A stretch of DNA of 64,000 bases, taken from contig NC_092662.1 in NCBI RefSeq assembly GCF_032118995.1, positions 1,984,001-2,048,000 on the forward strand, given 5' to 3'. A model generated the notes under the pieces. It was not told the origin of the DNA. It did no database searches and was given only the letters and a program-made list of their open reading frames with translations. Each line of letters opens with the position of its first letter. Positions within the stretch are counted from its first letter, which is position 1. Origin of the DNA: Asterias amurensis (taxonomy: Eukaryota > Echinodermata > Asteroidea > Forcipulatida > Asteriidae). Positions 21,801 to 32,740 of this stretch are shown here, piece after piece. Position numbers and translations under genes: made by a program.

Positions 21801-24800
21801 AAGGCCAAGAGGGTAATTAGAACCGTGGTTTCCGTGTAATTCCGGGCACTGAACTCGTCGCAATAGCCACTGCATCAAGTTTCGTAAACAGAACAAATCG
21901 AGGTAAAAATGTCTCATAATGATACAAGAAAAAAATTAGGCATTTAAACAATAAATATTATTTCAAACTCTGTGTACAAGGGTTTATCACAAACGGTGTT
22001 TTTCGTTATCTTTAATATTTTTGTTTGCATAGTTTCTTGTAAACATAATGTAACTATTTGTTATTACTTTATGCATTAGTAAATAATGTAAAGCCGTTTT
22101 TATACGTCGTTTAACAAAACATGCGGATAAGCCTTAATTGATAAAAAGGGCTTTGAACTAACAACCCGACCCCATTCCCATTTTTAAAACACATATCATG
22201 TCAGATCATCGAACACAATTTATCATCAGTTTTTGTTCTTCTCCAGACCGCCCAGAATTGCAATATTTCAAACAATTGCGGTTATAAAAATACTACAAAC
22301 GTGTCTATAAATACATCGTGCGAATCTAGACCAAGTTGTTTTGTTTGTTTTCACAAATACAAGCCACCAATTTTGAATAGCCGACCTTGAGCATATGACA
22401 CAACAACTGCTGCCATGGGTGAGCTGTAATAATTGATTGATTGGATTTTATTGTAGCATTTTGTTCAAACCAATTTAAGTTATTGTATGGCGGAGTCCGC
22501 CCATAGTATGGCCTATTTGGCAAACTTCAATGCTGCATCGTTTGCAAATGAACAGCCCTGGACGCATTTTTTTCTTCCGTAGTATTGAAATGCCATCCTC
22601 CAAATTGTTCCATTTTTTTTAAAGGATTCCCTTCTTGAATCGATTTAAAAAAACAAATTGCAAATCGAAAAGTTTAGTGCTTTTTCGGTTGTGAATTATG
22701 TTGGGGAAATGGCGATGTTGGTGTAGTGTGCTGAAAACAAATTATCGCCAGGACGGTGTTGGGCATAATATTTGACGAGAAAAAAAACACACTCTAATTT
22801 TTTTCACTTAAGTCCTTGCCTAGTAGCCTAACTGCAGCTGATTCCTGTAATATAACTTTTTTGATAATCCATGCTTTGTTGATCAGGAGAGGTTGTGGGT
22901 AGTGCTTTTGTAAACGGTACATGGCTTTTGGTAGATAAAATAAAATCCTTCATTGAACACTGGTGCATAAATCATTGGAGCATACTTTTTCAACGTTATC
23001 CTTTTCACTAGTCAACCATTGATGTAAGAAAGTTATGCAGGGAAAAAACAAACAGTTTTTGTTTGGAGGTTCACCGAGCCGTGGACGAAGGTCATGGGGG
23101 AGATGCGTCCTTTCTCCCCGGGGCTGATTTGCCTGGGTGACCACCAACCAGATGGTTTATCAAGACAAAAGAGGTGCACATAATTACAAGTTGCTGATGA
23201 TTAACTATTAATGAGGGGCTAATTATGCCTTCCAGGGGTACATGAACAAGGTTTTATAGTTGATAATGGGAGACGTGGATGCGAGGTTGGAGATCTTCAA
23301 CCCAAGCCTCCTGCAGTGCGCACAGAGCCCAACAATGGTAGGTTGTCATATTAGGCACAATGCAGTACATTTTTATTGGTGTTCTAACTCCACGCATCGT
23401 TTATCAACGACATCATCGTCTTTGGCAACCAATGGTGTGGATTTCACAAAGAGTTAAGGCTAGTCTTGTTTCGAGTTAGGACGAGTAAGGACTAGCCTTA
23501 TAAAAGTGTCTCAAATCTCCTAGGACTAGTCCTATACTATCAAGTTTCTCAAATCTCCTAGGACTAGTCCTATACTATCAACAACCCCCTTTTACTCGTT
23601 ACAAAGTAAGGTTTTATGCTAATAGATATTTTGAGTCATTACCAATTGGGGTCCACTGCCTTTAATTGCCATGTAAAGTGCAATGCCACAATTTGAATCA
23701 CTGTGGCAAAGTTTACAACTATCTTATGAAGGATATGTGCTTTGTGAAACCAAGGCCTGTTTTTTGTGTTATTCTATTGAAAAGAGACTAGACACTTCAT
23801 CTTCCAAACTGATCAGGATTACATTTATGAATGAGCGAAAAGGCCAACGATGCACACAAAGCCAATCGTTTGTGAAATGTCTTTCTATTCCAAGACACAA
23901 TGGTTAGACAGAGTGACAATGTCACAGTGTGCAAAGAATACAATCCCAATTTCAATAGTTGCAATTAACCATGATTATCAATCGGGGGGGGGGGGGTAAA
24001 AGTACATCGACGCTGTACGTGCTCTAAGGGGAACTCAAAACGCACCCAATTTGACTCATTTGTTTCATTTAGTGTTGTCTTCTTCATTCATTCTTTCTCT
24101 TATAATAAGACCATCTTTTACAGGCGCCAAGCACTGTCTTCTGACCCGAGAAACGGCTGATTTGGCCCAGGCCTAAATCAAACAGACTTCTTACAAGGAA
24201 AGCAAAGCAGTAGCGGACAACGCGTTGCACACGCCCACACTTATACCTTTTGACAATCAAACAAACACCCCCATGTCCTTCTTTTCCCCAAAAAAATACT
24301 TTGTTGCACTTTAGCTTATTTGAAACACTCTGGGTGTACCGTCTGTAAAGTAAAAAGAAAATTAATAAGGAGAACAAAAGAGGTCTCCTGGAAACATTCC
24401 AGCTGTCGGTATTCTGTCCTCTCAGATGTTTACTATTGACATGTAATCAAACCGGTTTATTTTCCGACGATAATGTGTCATGTGTGTTCCTATTACAATA
24501 TGAGACAATATTGTGTGTAGATTTTACATCCATATATAGGAGAGCTTATAGAGAAGTGCGATGACCGAAAACGGGGGGGGGGGGGGGGGGTTCTAGCCTT
24601 TTGTCTTCACCAAGTCGCGTCGTAAACCTTAAATGCTGGACGATGACAACTTGAATGTTTGCCTTTTCGTACGTGATTTTGTGGCGGGAGACATAACTAC
24701 CTTTTAAAAATATAGCTGAGGTGCGGGAGTTTGAAGTCTGGAAGGGCTGCGCACGTGGTCGGGTAGGAAAGGAGCTATAAATCAAAGGTTCGTCAAATCA

Positions 24801-27800
24801 TAGATAACTTTGACTTCAGTCTGAGAGAGGATACGGTTTCATTGATCTCGTACTTGCAATCGTATGCCTCTGAAAGAAGGGTGTCATTTTTTTTTACCGT
24901 GAAAAGGGCGCGAGAAAGATGCAACATTGAGTTTCAAGTAGAACTGAGCGTGACAGTGTAATTTCTTTTTTTTTGCTCCCATTAATAAGGCGTTTTAGCA
25001 AGGTTAAATTCTGCGTGGGAATGGGTTAACATTTTTCTTGGGTTGTCTATAGCAACAATATAACATAAATGCAATAAATATATAAATGTTTTCGGCTATG
25101 AGCCATTTTATTGCGTAAGGCCTCTCCCGGTCATACAACATAGCACGCTCGACAAATTGTAAGAATTATTGTCAGAAGATTTGTAATAATTAAACTGTTG
25201 GGGTTTGGGAATAGTTAGTAACTTTTCTAAGCTAGCTAGGAACTCTTGAATGTCCATTCGGTATGAGAAACTCGTTTTCTTTATGCTGAAATTCAAAACC
25301 CAAGAAGTTTACTTCCACCCATGGCGACTTTAAGGAAGATTACGAGGCCGCATCAAGATTGAAGTTACGGCTGTGTTTTCGATTGTAAAGCGAAGTGTGA
25401 GTTTGGCCTGTAGGGTCGGACCCTGTCATCAACTTCGGTATGACGTTTTCTATTTGATGTAAGGAGGACAGTTACTCACAAAGAAGACATTAAGACAAAC
25501 AATAAGATGCACAGCGAATCTCTAGACAACAAAAACAGCTAGAATCTCTAACCACTCTATATAAGTATCAAGTTGGATATGACGAGATGGGAAAACAATT
25601 ACTTACAAAGAAGACTTAAGACAAACAATAAGATGCACAGCGAGTCTCTAGAAACCCAAAACAGCTTGTATCTCTACCACTCTTTAGAAGTATCAAGTTG
25701 GATATGATGGGATGGGGAAAGCAAAACTTGCAAAGAAGACATCTTGAAAAGAAGAAAAAAGATGTACTCTGAATCTCTCGATTTTTTTAATTTTAAATTC
25801 CATACCAAGTTCAGTTTAATATATCTGTATAAATTGAAGAGCTTTTTGGTTGAATCTCCTACCACTCTTGAGTATGAAGATGTGATTGAGTTAGAATCTT
25901 GAACCACTCTCAGGTTGTGATTGGACATGATGGGGTGGGTAAACAGGCCGAGGGCATTTCGATCGACCCAACATAACCACAAGTAAGTCACCATTAAAGG
26001 GAAGGTACACTAATGGTAATTGTCAAAGACCAGTGTTCTCACTGGGTGTATCCAGTCTTCTCACTTGTGAAGACCAGTGAAGACCAGACTGGTGAAAACC
26101 AGTCTTCTCACTTGGTATAAAATAACAAACTGTGAAAATTTGAGCTCAATTTGTAATCGGAGTTGAGAGAAAATGATGAAAGAAAACACACCCTCTCCAA
26201 TGCTCGTTATAACCAAGTCAGTTTTTAAGTTAATATTTGTTTTGAGTAATTACCAAACGTGTACCTTCCCTTTAAGGTAAGGTACGAGGATGAAATAAGA
26301 AGATAACTCAGGGAGACAGCTCAAGTCTCGTCTTTTCTTATAATAAGTTGGCATTCCCGTTTTGGGTAAAATGGTTTTGTCATAGACTACAGGGGAAATG
26401 TGAAGAGGTGGTAGAGTTGTATTTTACATGAATAAGATAATATGTCAGAACTGAAAGTGTCTCGATGTGATTGAGAGTGTTTGTCAGATATAAGGATATA
26501 CACAGATGCAACGGATCAGAAAAATGAATATGGATTGGAGAACAGTGCTTCAGAAAATCATTTCATGCATTCGGCAGAATATCAATATCTCGTAAAATTT
26601 GAAACTATCACCGGTTCATCGTGGCACCGTCACAACTCAGTGGAAAGACTTAAACAAACTTTAGTTTTTATAATATATCCACTGATCACCTTCTCCAGAT
26701 TTGTTTTATTTATTATACACAAAAACGACTCAATATTTTTTTGTGGGTTGTCAGTTTACTGTATCAAAACAAGATTTTAGGAGATCCATAAATGGCAATT
26801 AAAAAATATATATACGAAATAAAAACATCAGACCAACGCGAAGATCATTTAAACCACTGGAGTAAACATCATCACACACCCCAACATAATCTGATTAAAA
26901 CAAAACAAAACAAAAATCTCGATCGCTCACCCCCAAAAAATGGCGTAATGCCATAAATTAAAATTTAACAGAAACATTATCAGAAAACTATTGTGGTGTT
27001 TGGTCCTATATCGCCATCACAAAAGCTGTTCCGTGCCCCCATATCTAGAGCCCCGTGTCTGTGCGTCTACGACAGACGCTGGCTACAAGTTGAAACCCCC
27101 CTTCGTACGCGATCTCACCTTTTCACGCGGGTTATACTGCTACAATCAATCTCAAATTAGAACTGCACTGATTGAGGGGCGCCATAGCATTGTGAGCAAC
27201 ATCAGCCTGATGGGAGTTTTTAAGCTTTTTATGAATGACTTTATTTTCATGGGATGACTTCCCTACATGCTTTGCGGGAAAGGCTGTACTGCCATTGGTC
27301 AGAGGATGACGTATTTGGCGGGTTGGGATTAAGCTTTACACGGATACACGTGTTGCAATATTAGTCGATCTATTCAAGGCGAGCTTTACTACCGCCAACC
27401 CTAACAATGGCGCGTTTAATTCCTAACTTTATAACCTGCAAAAAACATCGAAAGATTTCAGCGTGAAAACAAAGTTCACACGCTAGCAAGAAGGCCAAAC
27501 TCTCCCTTTCTTAACATGTTGTATTGATAACTTATATCCCGCACCGTTCGCCCCAAAAAATCTGTGATTTTTTTCCACGAGTTGATTCCTCACAGCTTTG
27601 ATCCGTGAGATGCGAAACTTAATTTGCCTGCCACACTGACCGCGATTACAGTGGCAACACTTGCAGGTTTCAAATTGTATATAAGCCACTGACATGGGCG
27701 AGAATAAATTTAACACTAATAACAATAGAACAAAGTATCATTACTAATCTGTTTTTAAAGCGGCAAATGGCCCAGAACAAAACCGGTGGTTTTTATTTTC

Positions 27801-29926
27801 CCTGTGACAATTTTCGACAGACGGACCGGCGGGAATCCACAAGCCTACCTGCTGGTGACAGGAGTCTACGGGGGGCGAGAGACCGGCGAGAGCCTCGTCT
27901 CTAAACTAGTCAAGTTGCGGCCCACAACTACGTCGAGAGCCCGTGTTTACACTGGGACACGGAGGGCGTGAGGAACCGTTTAATTTCTACTTTTTCACCC
28001 ATTCGGTGACATGCTTGTAATTGCTTGTTATCACAATGTTATACTTGGCCACTCGAAACAGACTCTGAGCTCGCTTTCGTGTGACATATGGGGGATGTAA
28101 TGCACCGTCTGTCACGCGCGCAGCCCCAGTCTGGACGCCACCACAATACCTGTTGATCAACAACAGTCTCTAAACTCTTTTAAAAAACACAGTCTAGCGG
28201 TAGTAAAACTAAAAACCACCTTTTTGTCATTTAATGCTACCCGATAGCGGAAAATTAGAGCAGAGGGGGATGGTAATACTTGTCACCTGGTACTTGATTT
28301 TATGAAAAGCAGACGGCACAATGAGAAAACAGACAGAAAAGCAAAGTCAGGCGAGTTTGGGTTGCGACTAGGTGTCGTAAAACTTTACAGCATGAACAAG
28401 TGACAGCATGAGCTGTTGTCAGCGATCTTCCCAGACGACATACTCTTGGGGCTCCAGAACAAACCCTGCCCGACTCCCCAGACAAAGAAATACTCAACCA
28501 CCAGTTGCAATTGAAACATATATTTATATGTGTATATATAAAATCCCTCTCTACCTATCATACACACGCCCTACATATAAATATATATCTATTAAAAAAA
28601 TATAAAAACACACACAACGTGAGTAAGCCAACTGAAACACCGCATGTTTTGTACATCGCGCTGTGCAGGTTCTCGTTAAAAATGTTCTGCCTCTTATTCT
28701 CTCTCTCACCAAAAGCCGGCAATTCAATTAGTGTGGAAATCAAGAAAACAGAAAACGGGGGAGAAGTCGATCCATCAAAAGCCACTCGAACGTGGAGACC
28801 GACGTGCGCTCGAGTGAGACAGGCACTCGCACACTCACTTTACTACAAGCGTCTGTGTCTTTGGTCGGGGGCGAGCGAGGCGGGCTTCACGTTGAGATGA
28901 CGAAAGGGATCGCATCTGTTGCAGAGGCATGGGTGGCTTTACCTAAGGTGACAGTCACCAGGATTTATTCGCAATTAAGAAACAGGACCACGCCGGGTCT
29001 CCCCCTGCCCCGTCCCCCCTCGAAAACAACTCTGCATGATGAAATATAGTTCTTGATTGCGATTTTTAAAAAAATGGAGTTGTTCAAAGATTTCGTGAGA
29101 AAAAGTAAAATTTTACTCGAAAGCGTTTGACTAAAAAATGACAGAAAATCGGACAAAGACGGTTGTAAGGTTGAAAATGGCCCTCATCGACATATGTTAA
29201 TGAGGATGACGTCACAATGAGCTAATGTACTGGTTCACCCCCGGGAGATGAATATTTAAATCGGAAAACACGCCTCTGCGATGAAGCAATCTGGTTTCCA
29301 CAAAAATGATCGCTCGTCATAAACTTGCTTTCGCTGAAATAAAAAAGTGCCGAAAATGCCGAAAAATGGCAAACCTGGCGATCCCGTCGACATTCAGGTT
29401 GAAAAAAGAAACTTGGAGAGTACCCTCCTCAAAGGTGAGCCCCCCTCCGAGAGTAATGTTATACGCGGTGGACAGGCGAAAAAACAAGAGCCGTGACGCT
29501 TCAAGTCAAGAAAATCAAGCGATCGCAAAATTTTATCTGGAAAATGAAAATGCCTCTCGGCCGACAAATAAATGCCGGCACTTTTCCCTCAAATTGCCAA
29601 ACTTTTCCAAATGTTGGCCGACAATGTCTCCGTCCAGAGCGCAAAGCGCCCCCGTCTTAGGACTACTCTAAGATTCAAACCCGAAGTCAACGCATCCAGG
29701 TTAACTTTGAAAATAAGACTGTGAAATTTCACACGGAAGTTTTAATGCAATAAAAAGAAAATAAGCGAAAAGTTGTCCTACCCTTTTTCCGTTCCAGAAG
29801 TTCCGCCGCTGCAGCCTTGTTATCTCGTGTGAGCCCCTGGCCCAAGACATTACACCATTTGCCGTAGAGTGCATTACGCAAAATCTCAGGACTGATGTAG
29901 TCGTGCGGGAGTAGGGCCTGGTCCAT
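12697..29926 (-). CDS. PRDM12: PRDM12, PR/SET-domain zinc finger transcription regulator (complete)
   Basis: Six exons (29926-29782, 15355-15183, 14629-14474, 14027-13898, 13428-13225, 12875-12697) sum to 987 nt, 328 residues plus stop, with all phases matching. Order: N-terminal conserved block [19 protein letters not shown] (about 11-30), PR/SET domain (about 60-185) including [15 protein letters not shown] and [12 protein letters not shown], then three C2H2 fingers at 220-240, 248-268 and 276-298. Family knowledge: PRDM12 is a nuclear repressor that works with the G9a-type methyltransferase and controls sensory neuron and V1 interneuron fate. The [20 protein letters not shown] and [19 protein letters not shown] blocks are nearly the same as in vertebrates, which makes orthology very likely. 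The vertebrate C-terminal polyalanine tract is absent; the protein ends with a Gln/Pro/Ser-rich tail. Confidence 0.96.
13225..13428 (-). CDS. PRDM12: PRDM12 exon 5 (zinc fingers 1 and 2)
   Basis: 204 nt, residues 202-269. Finger 1 has Cys220, Cys223, His236, His240; finger 2 has Cys248, Cys251, His264, His268. The linker TLDKPF replaces the usual TGEKP, as in vertebrate PRDM12. Confidence 0.96.
13738..13826 (-). mobile_element. tRNA-derived SINE head in PRDM12 intron 4
   Basis: On the minus strand GCCGAGCTGAGCGGTTAGGA is the A-box part and TTCGAATCCCGGTTATGGCA the B-box part. It is of the same Leu/Ser tRNA type as the copies at 41545 and 54308, and is truncated. Confidence 0.65.
13898..14027 (-). 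CDS. PRDM12: PRDM12 exon 4 (end of PR/SET domain and linker)
   Basis: 130 nt, residues 159-201. [12 protein letters not shown] is the closing PR-domain motif (vertebrate IPPDQELLVWYG). A Ser/Asn/Lys-rich linker follows, ending in phase 1 at GTAAGT. Confidence 0.94.
14028..14473. other. PRDM12 intron 3 with degenerate GAACTTCGTGA repeat
   Basis: At about 14066-14200 the motif GAACTTCGTGA and variants such as CAAACTTCGT or GAACTTCTT recur about ten times with loose spacing. The rest is unremarkable AT-rich sequence. Confidence 0.5.
14474..14629 (-). CDS. PRDM12: PRDM12 exon 3 (PR/SET domain, middle)
   Basis: 156 nt, residues 107-158, phase 0 at both ends. It encodes [20 protein letters not shown], then [20 protein letters not shown] and YYRAVK. 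It matches vertebrate PRDM12 nearly residue by residue. Confidence 0.95.
14630..15182. other. PRDM12 intron 2
   Basis: No exon or clear repeat seen. It has a short CAGCGCCCTCTGTTGGCCGG stretch near 15038. Confidence 0.45.
15183..15355 (-). CDS. PRDM12: PRDM12 exon 2 (PR/SET domain, first part)
   Basis: 173 nt, residues 49-106, from a TTCCCAG acceptor to a GTTTGT donor. It encodes [20 protein letters not shown], then [20 protein letters not shown] and ends MWE. These are the first strands of the PR fold. Confidence 0.95.
15356..15900. other. PRDM12 intron 1, 3' part
   Basis: AT-rich with a poly-C tract at about 15687-15708. No exon recognised. Confidence 0.45.
15901..16095. repeat. Family C MITE-like element in PRDM12 intron 1
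   Basis: It starts GGGCCAACATTCATAAAGCC and ends ACAGCTTTATGAAATTAGGC, with internal TGCTTAGCAAAG and TCTGCTAAGCAGAAAC blocks shared with other family C copies. Confidence 0.65.
16096..18571. other. PRDM12 intron 1, segment without recognised elements
   Basis: No repeat of the common families and no exon. GC-richer patches at about 17580-17680 and 17800-17900 are candidates for regulatory DNA, but nothing in the sequence alone proves this. Confidence 0.4.
18572..18938 (-). repeat. Family A MITE-like element in PRDM12 intron 1
   Basis: Left terminus GACACTGGACACTATTGGTA, internal TTACTTGGTAACGAGTGATG and GAGAAACGGCTCCCTCTGAA, right terminus AATTACCAAACGTGTCCAG. Confidence 0.75.
18939..23460. 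other. PRDM12 intron 1, central repeat-poor segment
   Basis: About 4.5 kb with no copy of families A-D and no SINE seen, unusual for this window. It contains a GA-rich tract near 19900-19930, a GGGTC/GACCC-rich inverted stretch at 20270-20460, and moderately GC-rich patches at 19640-19730 and 20920-21010. This would suit dense regulatory DNA of a developmental gene; it is an inference. Confidence 0.4.
20270..20460. repeat. GGGTCA/TGACCC inverted-repeat stretch
   Basis: TTGACCCATTCCTCGGTCA followed by TGACCGAGAAATGGGTCAA is a near-perfect hairpin at about 20376-20425. ACCCGGA and GGGTCAA motifs recur around it. Similar TGACCC/GGGTC motifs lie near 36515 and 43300. Confidence 0.5.
23461..23665. 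repeat. CTAGGACTAGTCC repeat joined to a family A fragment
   Basis: The block CTCAAATCTCCTAGGACTAG plus TCCTATACTATCAA occurs twice in tandem (about 23504-23580), preceded by inverted AAGGACTAGCCTT. From about 23571 it runs into the right part of a family A element ending GGTCCACTGCCTTTAA. It is a chimera of two repeats. Confidence 0.6.
23666..25454. other. PRDM12 intron 1 segment with poly-G tracts
   Basis: No exon recognised. Runs of G occur at about 23984-23996 and 24570-24590, the latter about 20 G long. Confidence 0.45.
25455..25940. repeat. Minisatellite of about 127-bp units
   Basis: Blocks TACAAAGAAGACTTAAGACA, AAGATGCACAGCGA, and AAGTATCAAGTTGGATATGA return in the same order with a period near 127 bp (starts near 25472, 25599, 25724), with a weaker fourth unit. 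About 480 bp in total. Confidence 0.72.
25994..26275 (+). repeat. Family A-related element, variant termini
   Basis: The termini AAAGGGAAGGTACACTAATG and AACGTGTACCTTCCCTTTAA are inverted repeats but differ from the usual GGCACTGGACAC ends. The inside is clearly family A. An extra module of GTCTTCTCACTTGTGAAGAC type is inserted near 26060-26110 and is shared with the copy at 40099-40594. Confidence 0.72.
26276..29781. other. PRDM12 intron 1, 5' part
   Basis: No exon recognised. It becomes more GC-rich from about 27000 onward. A GATGACGTCACAATGA stretch near 29206 contains a CRE-type TGACGTCA core. AT microsatellite sequence lies at about 28520-28610. Confidence 0.4.
29782..29926 (-). CDS. 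PRDM12: PRDM12 exon 1
   Basis: 145 nt, residues 1-48, starting at the first ATG downstream of a TATA box and ending in phase 1 at donor GTAGGA. The block [19 protein letters not shown] matches the vertebrate DILHSFLYGRWRNVLGEQL region. It lacks the longer stretch that precedes it in vertebrates. Confidence 0.92.
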
Positions 29927-29969
29927 GACAGCTGGCGATTGGCGAGTTTAACCCGAGCAGGTGAAAGAG

Positions 29970-30016
29970 TAAAAACTGACTGTCGCTTCTATCTGCCGCA
30001 ATCACTTGTTTATATA
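29970..30016 (-). promoter_or_regulatory. PRDM12 core promoter (TATA box and possible initiator)
   Basis: On the minus strand TATATAAA lies at 30016-30009, 83-90 bp upstream of the PRDM12 ATG. GTCAGTTTT at about 29980-29972 resembles an initiator. The spacing of nearly 40 bp is a little long, so the start site may be slightly upstream. A short 5' UTR of about 50-65 nt follows. Upstream, CCGAACAAAGGG near 30135 resembles a SOX site. Confidence 0.5.
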
Positions 30017-30239
30017 GAAATTTTTCCCTCACCGACCTGGGATCGCCCATTGAAGTAGGAACCCAGGATAATGAGCGACAAATATGGCTCTAACAACTAG
30101 GGAAATACAGCTCGGTTGACAATCACGGCCCCGCCGAACAAAGGGCTCTTTTTTTGCCGATTGAACATAATAAGTGTCTCTGATGATTATTATGTGCCCT
30201 ATCACCAGCCTGGGCATTTAATAGTGTATTTCCAGCGGG

Positions 30240-31300
30240 TTGGGTACACTTGACAACTCGGCTATGCACCTGCAGCTTGGGGGCCAGCGCGTGTGCTCGC
30301 TCCCCGGCCGCTTACATCGCAACAAAAGTCGATCGCTTTTTCGCTTATTTCAATGGTAAGGAACGAACATGATGAATTGTCGGCTGCCTGCTATGGTTGT
30401 TCTAATAGCTCAATTAATATAAATAAATAACAAAACGATAAATGTTTCTGGAGCGTGCGAGGCGCGAGTGGCAGTGCAACAAGGCAACCTGCCATTGGCG
30501 CTCAGGCGTTCGCTGTTTGCAAGCGGCACAATCGTGCCGCCTGTTCGTTCGGTCTTACTCGCTCGGCTCGGACATGGCACCCCCACCGCCGGGAGCCAGA
30601 ACAACCGGTGTCTGCTGCCTAGACAATACCCCCAAAAGACGACCAAAGCTAACACTATCAGGCCTGCTTCGCTCTGCTTCAATCGAAGACGACTTAGATT
30701 GGTCGAGAGTAGCGCGTTCTTGGCTGACGGGCTTTGCAAGTGAACGTGGGCACAGTATCTCAACATGTTTTGGGCCGACGCGCCGGCCGACTCACCAGGG
30801 TCGGCAGGAGGCAAACCAAATCACAGACTCATTCGATCAATCCCAACTCTTTGTTCTGGCTCAGTAGGAGCTTTTTAATGCCCAAACAGAATCATGAAGA
30901 TTGGCAAAAGATTTATCTTGTGAGCCAAGCCATCAGACGGCCCATTCAACACAATGCAAAGCCAGCAAAACCGGCACTTTGGCCCCATCTGCGCACCAAA
31001 ACTTGGCCCGTTTTATATATAAGACGCCGGGGCAGCCGCCACCCTATCACCCCTACTCACCTTGAAAAAGGCCTAAATAAGGGTTCTGAGGACATTGCGA
31101 GCAAATTTGTCGCTGGCGTCTTGGCGAAACGGCGAGATGTCGAGAAGACCTTTTTCGCGTCTTGGAACGAAAACAGCATTGTGTTGTAGGCGCATATACA
31201 GCCAATGCGTGCTACACTATATACACACACGATCGGTACAGCGCCTCGCGTCGCCATCTTCCTGCACCCCTCATTTGTTGCCATTTTAGCGTATTTAATG
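30240..31300. other. GC-rich, CpG-rich upstream region of PRDM12
   Basis: This kilobase has many CpGs and GC-rich patches, unlike the AT-rich surroundings. Open frames overlap on both strands without any recognised protein, which is expected from GC-rich DNA with few stop codons. A second TATA-like TTTTATATATAAG lies at 31009. It may be a distal promoter or enhancer of PRDM12. Confidence 0.4.
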
Positions 31301-32666
31301 CTTCTTCTGTCCCGACCGTCCCACAGGAGTAAATTGCTCAGGAAAATTCAACTTTATTGCCTGTACTTTTTTGATGTTTTTGTCTTTCTATATTAATTCA
31401 ATGTGTCTATTCTGTATGTGTGTGTGTGTGTGTACTGCGTGGCCATAGCGTGGGCCATGTATAGCAATATGCACGCAATGAGTGAGGCGGGGTCGAACCG
31501 GCCAAACGCTAGGCATGGGGTGCCTCAGACAACGATCCACAGCCACCGGAGGTAATATCATTTTATGATTCGAAACAACTATGGCGTCTTTTGTTTTCAA
31601 TGCAACCTTGCTTTGTAATAACACAAATCCTTTGTTAAAAGACAAAAAACACAATAAAATACTTTAAACACGCCCCCAGTTGTACTTTTTCCCAAGGCAC
31701 GGGGGACGTGAAGGCTCAACACCGGCGTATAGCTCAGCCCGCCGATCGCATCAAAACTTAAACACTCACGCACTTGCCAGCGCTCAATCCTCAAACAAAA
31801 AAGGCCCAACAAACAAGTAATCTCCAACTACTTTTACTCAAAACCAAAAACAAAGCCTTGTAAAGATCAATGAAAATCTGGTTGAATTTGAGGAGACGTG
31901 GTACACCATGCGAGTAGAGTTCCTGCCATCTTGTCTGGTTGGATGGAGGAGGGGGGGGGGGGGGTAATGGTCACAATCATAAGCTTTCTTCTGAGTGGAT
32001 GCTATTAAGTTTGTTGTTAATCACGTGGCCGCCGAGGGCCTAGATTTTTGTCAAGGGTCATGCGAGACAGAGATCCCCGATCGTGTTCTGTCCACTCAAG
32101 GCAACCACTGTCTGCGAGGCTCAGCGTGATTGGCCAGATTTACACCGCGGTTAAAGCGGCTGAGCGACGGGCGAATCGCATCCACGCAAGCCCGCCTCCC
32201 CTCGCGTATACCTCCCGAGTGCCAAGTAAATTCCAACAATAAAATAGTAACGAAGTGGTAACATTTACTAACTTTTGGACGTCGGCAAACTTACACAAAG
32301 CATGAGTCAGTCAAATCCAATAGGAAACATAATAACCTGCCTTGGTATACCAGATAGTCAACCGTACATCAGCAATTTCTGTAAACACACATTCAAACTT
32401 TCTCACTTGACGTAAAAGAGGCATCATTTGGTTCTGAAAACAAACATGAACAAAATTCAACCTCAAATCCTGAGGTGCACTGAATACAGAGGAAAAAAAT
32501 CGCCTAGTGCCGAATATTTTCACCAACAACAGTGTTCCCAATAAAGATTTCAGCTCACTATGAAAACGAGCACCACTGACAGTGAAATATACTGTGAAAG
32601 TTTTCCCTAACAAACGATTGCGAACAAGTGGACTGATGTCTTTTGTACATAACACCAATTCGATTA
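31301..32666. other. Intergenic DNA upstream of PRDM12
   Basis: No gene supported. A (TG)n microsatellite lies at 31417-31433 and a poly-G run at about 31950-31965. A 115-codon minus-strand frame near 32311-32658 matches nothing I know. Confidence 0.4.
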
Positions 32667-32740
32667 AAATACAAATACAAGGGTTTATAATGTCTTTTTA
32701 TGTATATACAAAGACATTATAAACCCTTGTATTTGTATTT
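32667..32740. repeat. Perfect 31-bp inverted repeat with 12-nt loop
   Basis: The left arm 32667-32697 (AAATACAAATACAAGGG...) is exactly complementary to the right arm 32710-32740. The loop is TTATGTATATAC. The RNA would form a perfect 31-bp hairpin. It is not part of families A-D. Confidence 0.8.

Noticed and set aside
30410-31189. Overlapping open frames of 130-150 codons on both strands
   Set aside because: They lie in GC-rich DNA with few stop codons, overlap each other, contain no motif I recognise and have no splice or promoter support.
32311-32658. 115-codon minus-strand frame
   Set aside because: No recognised domain, no homology I know and no exon context.
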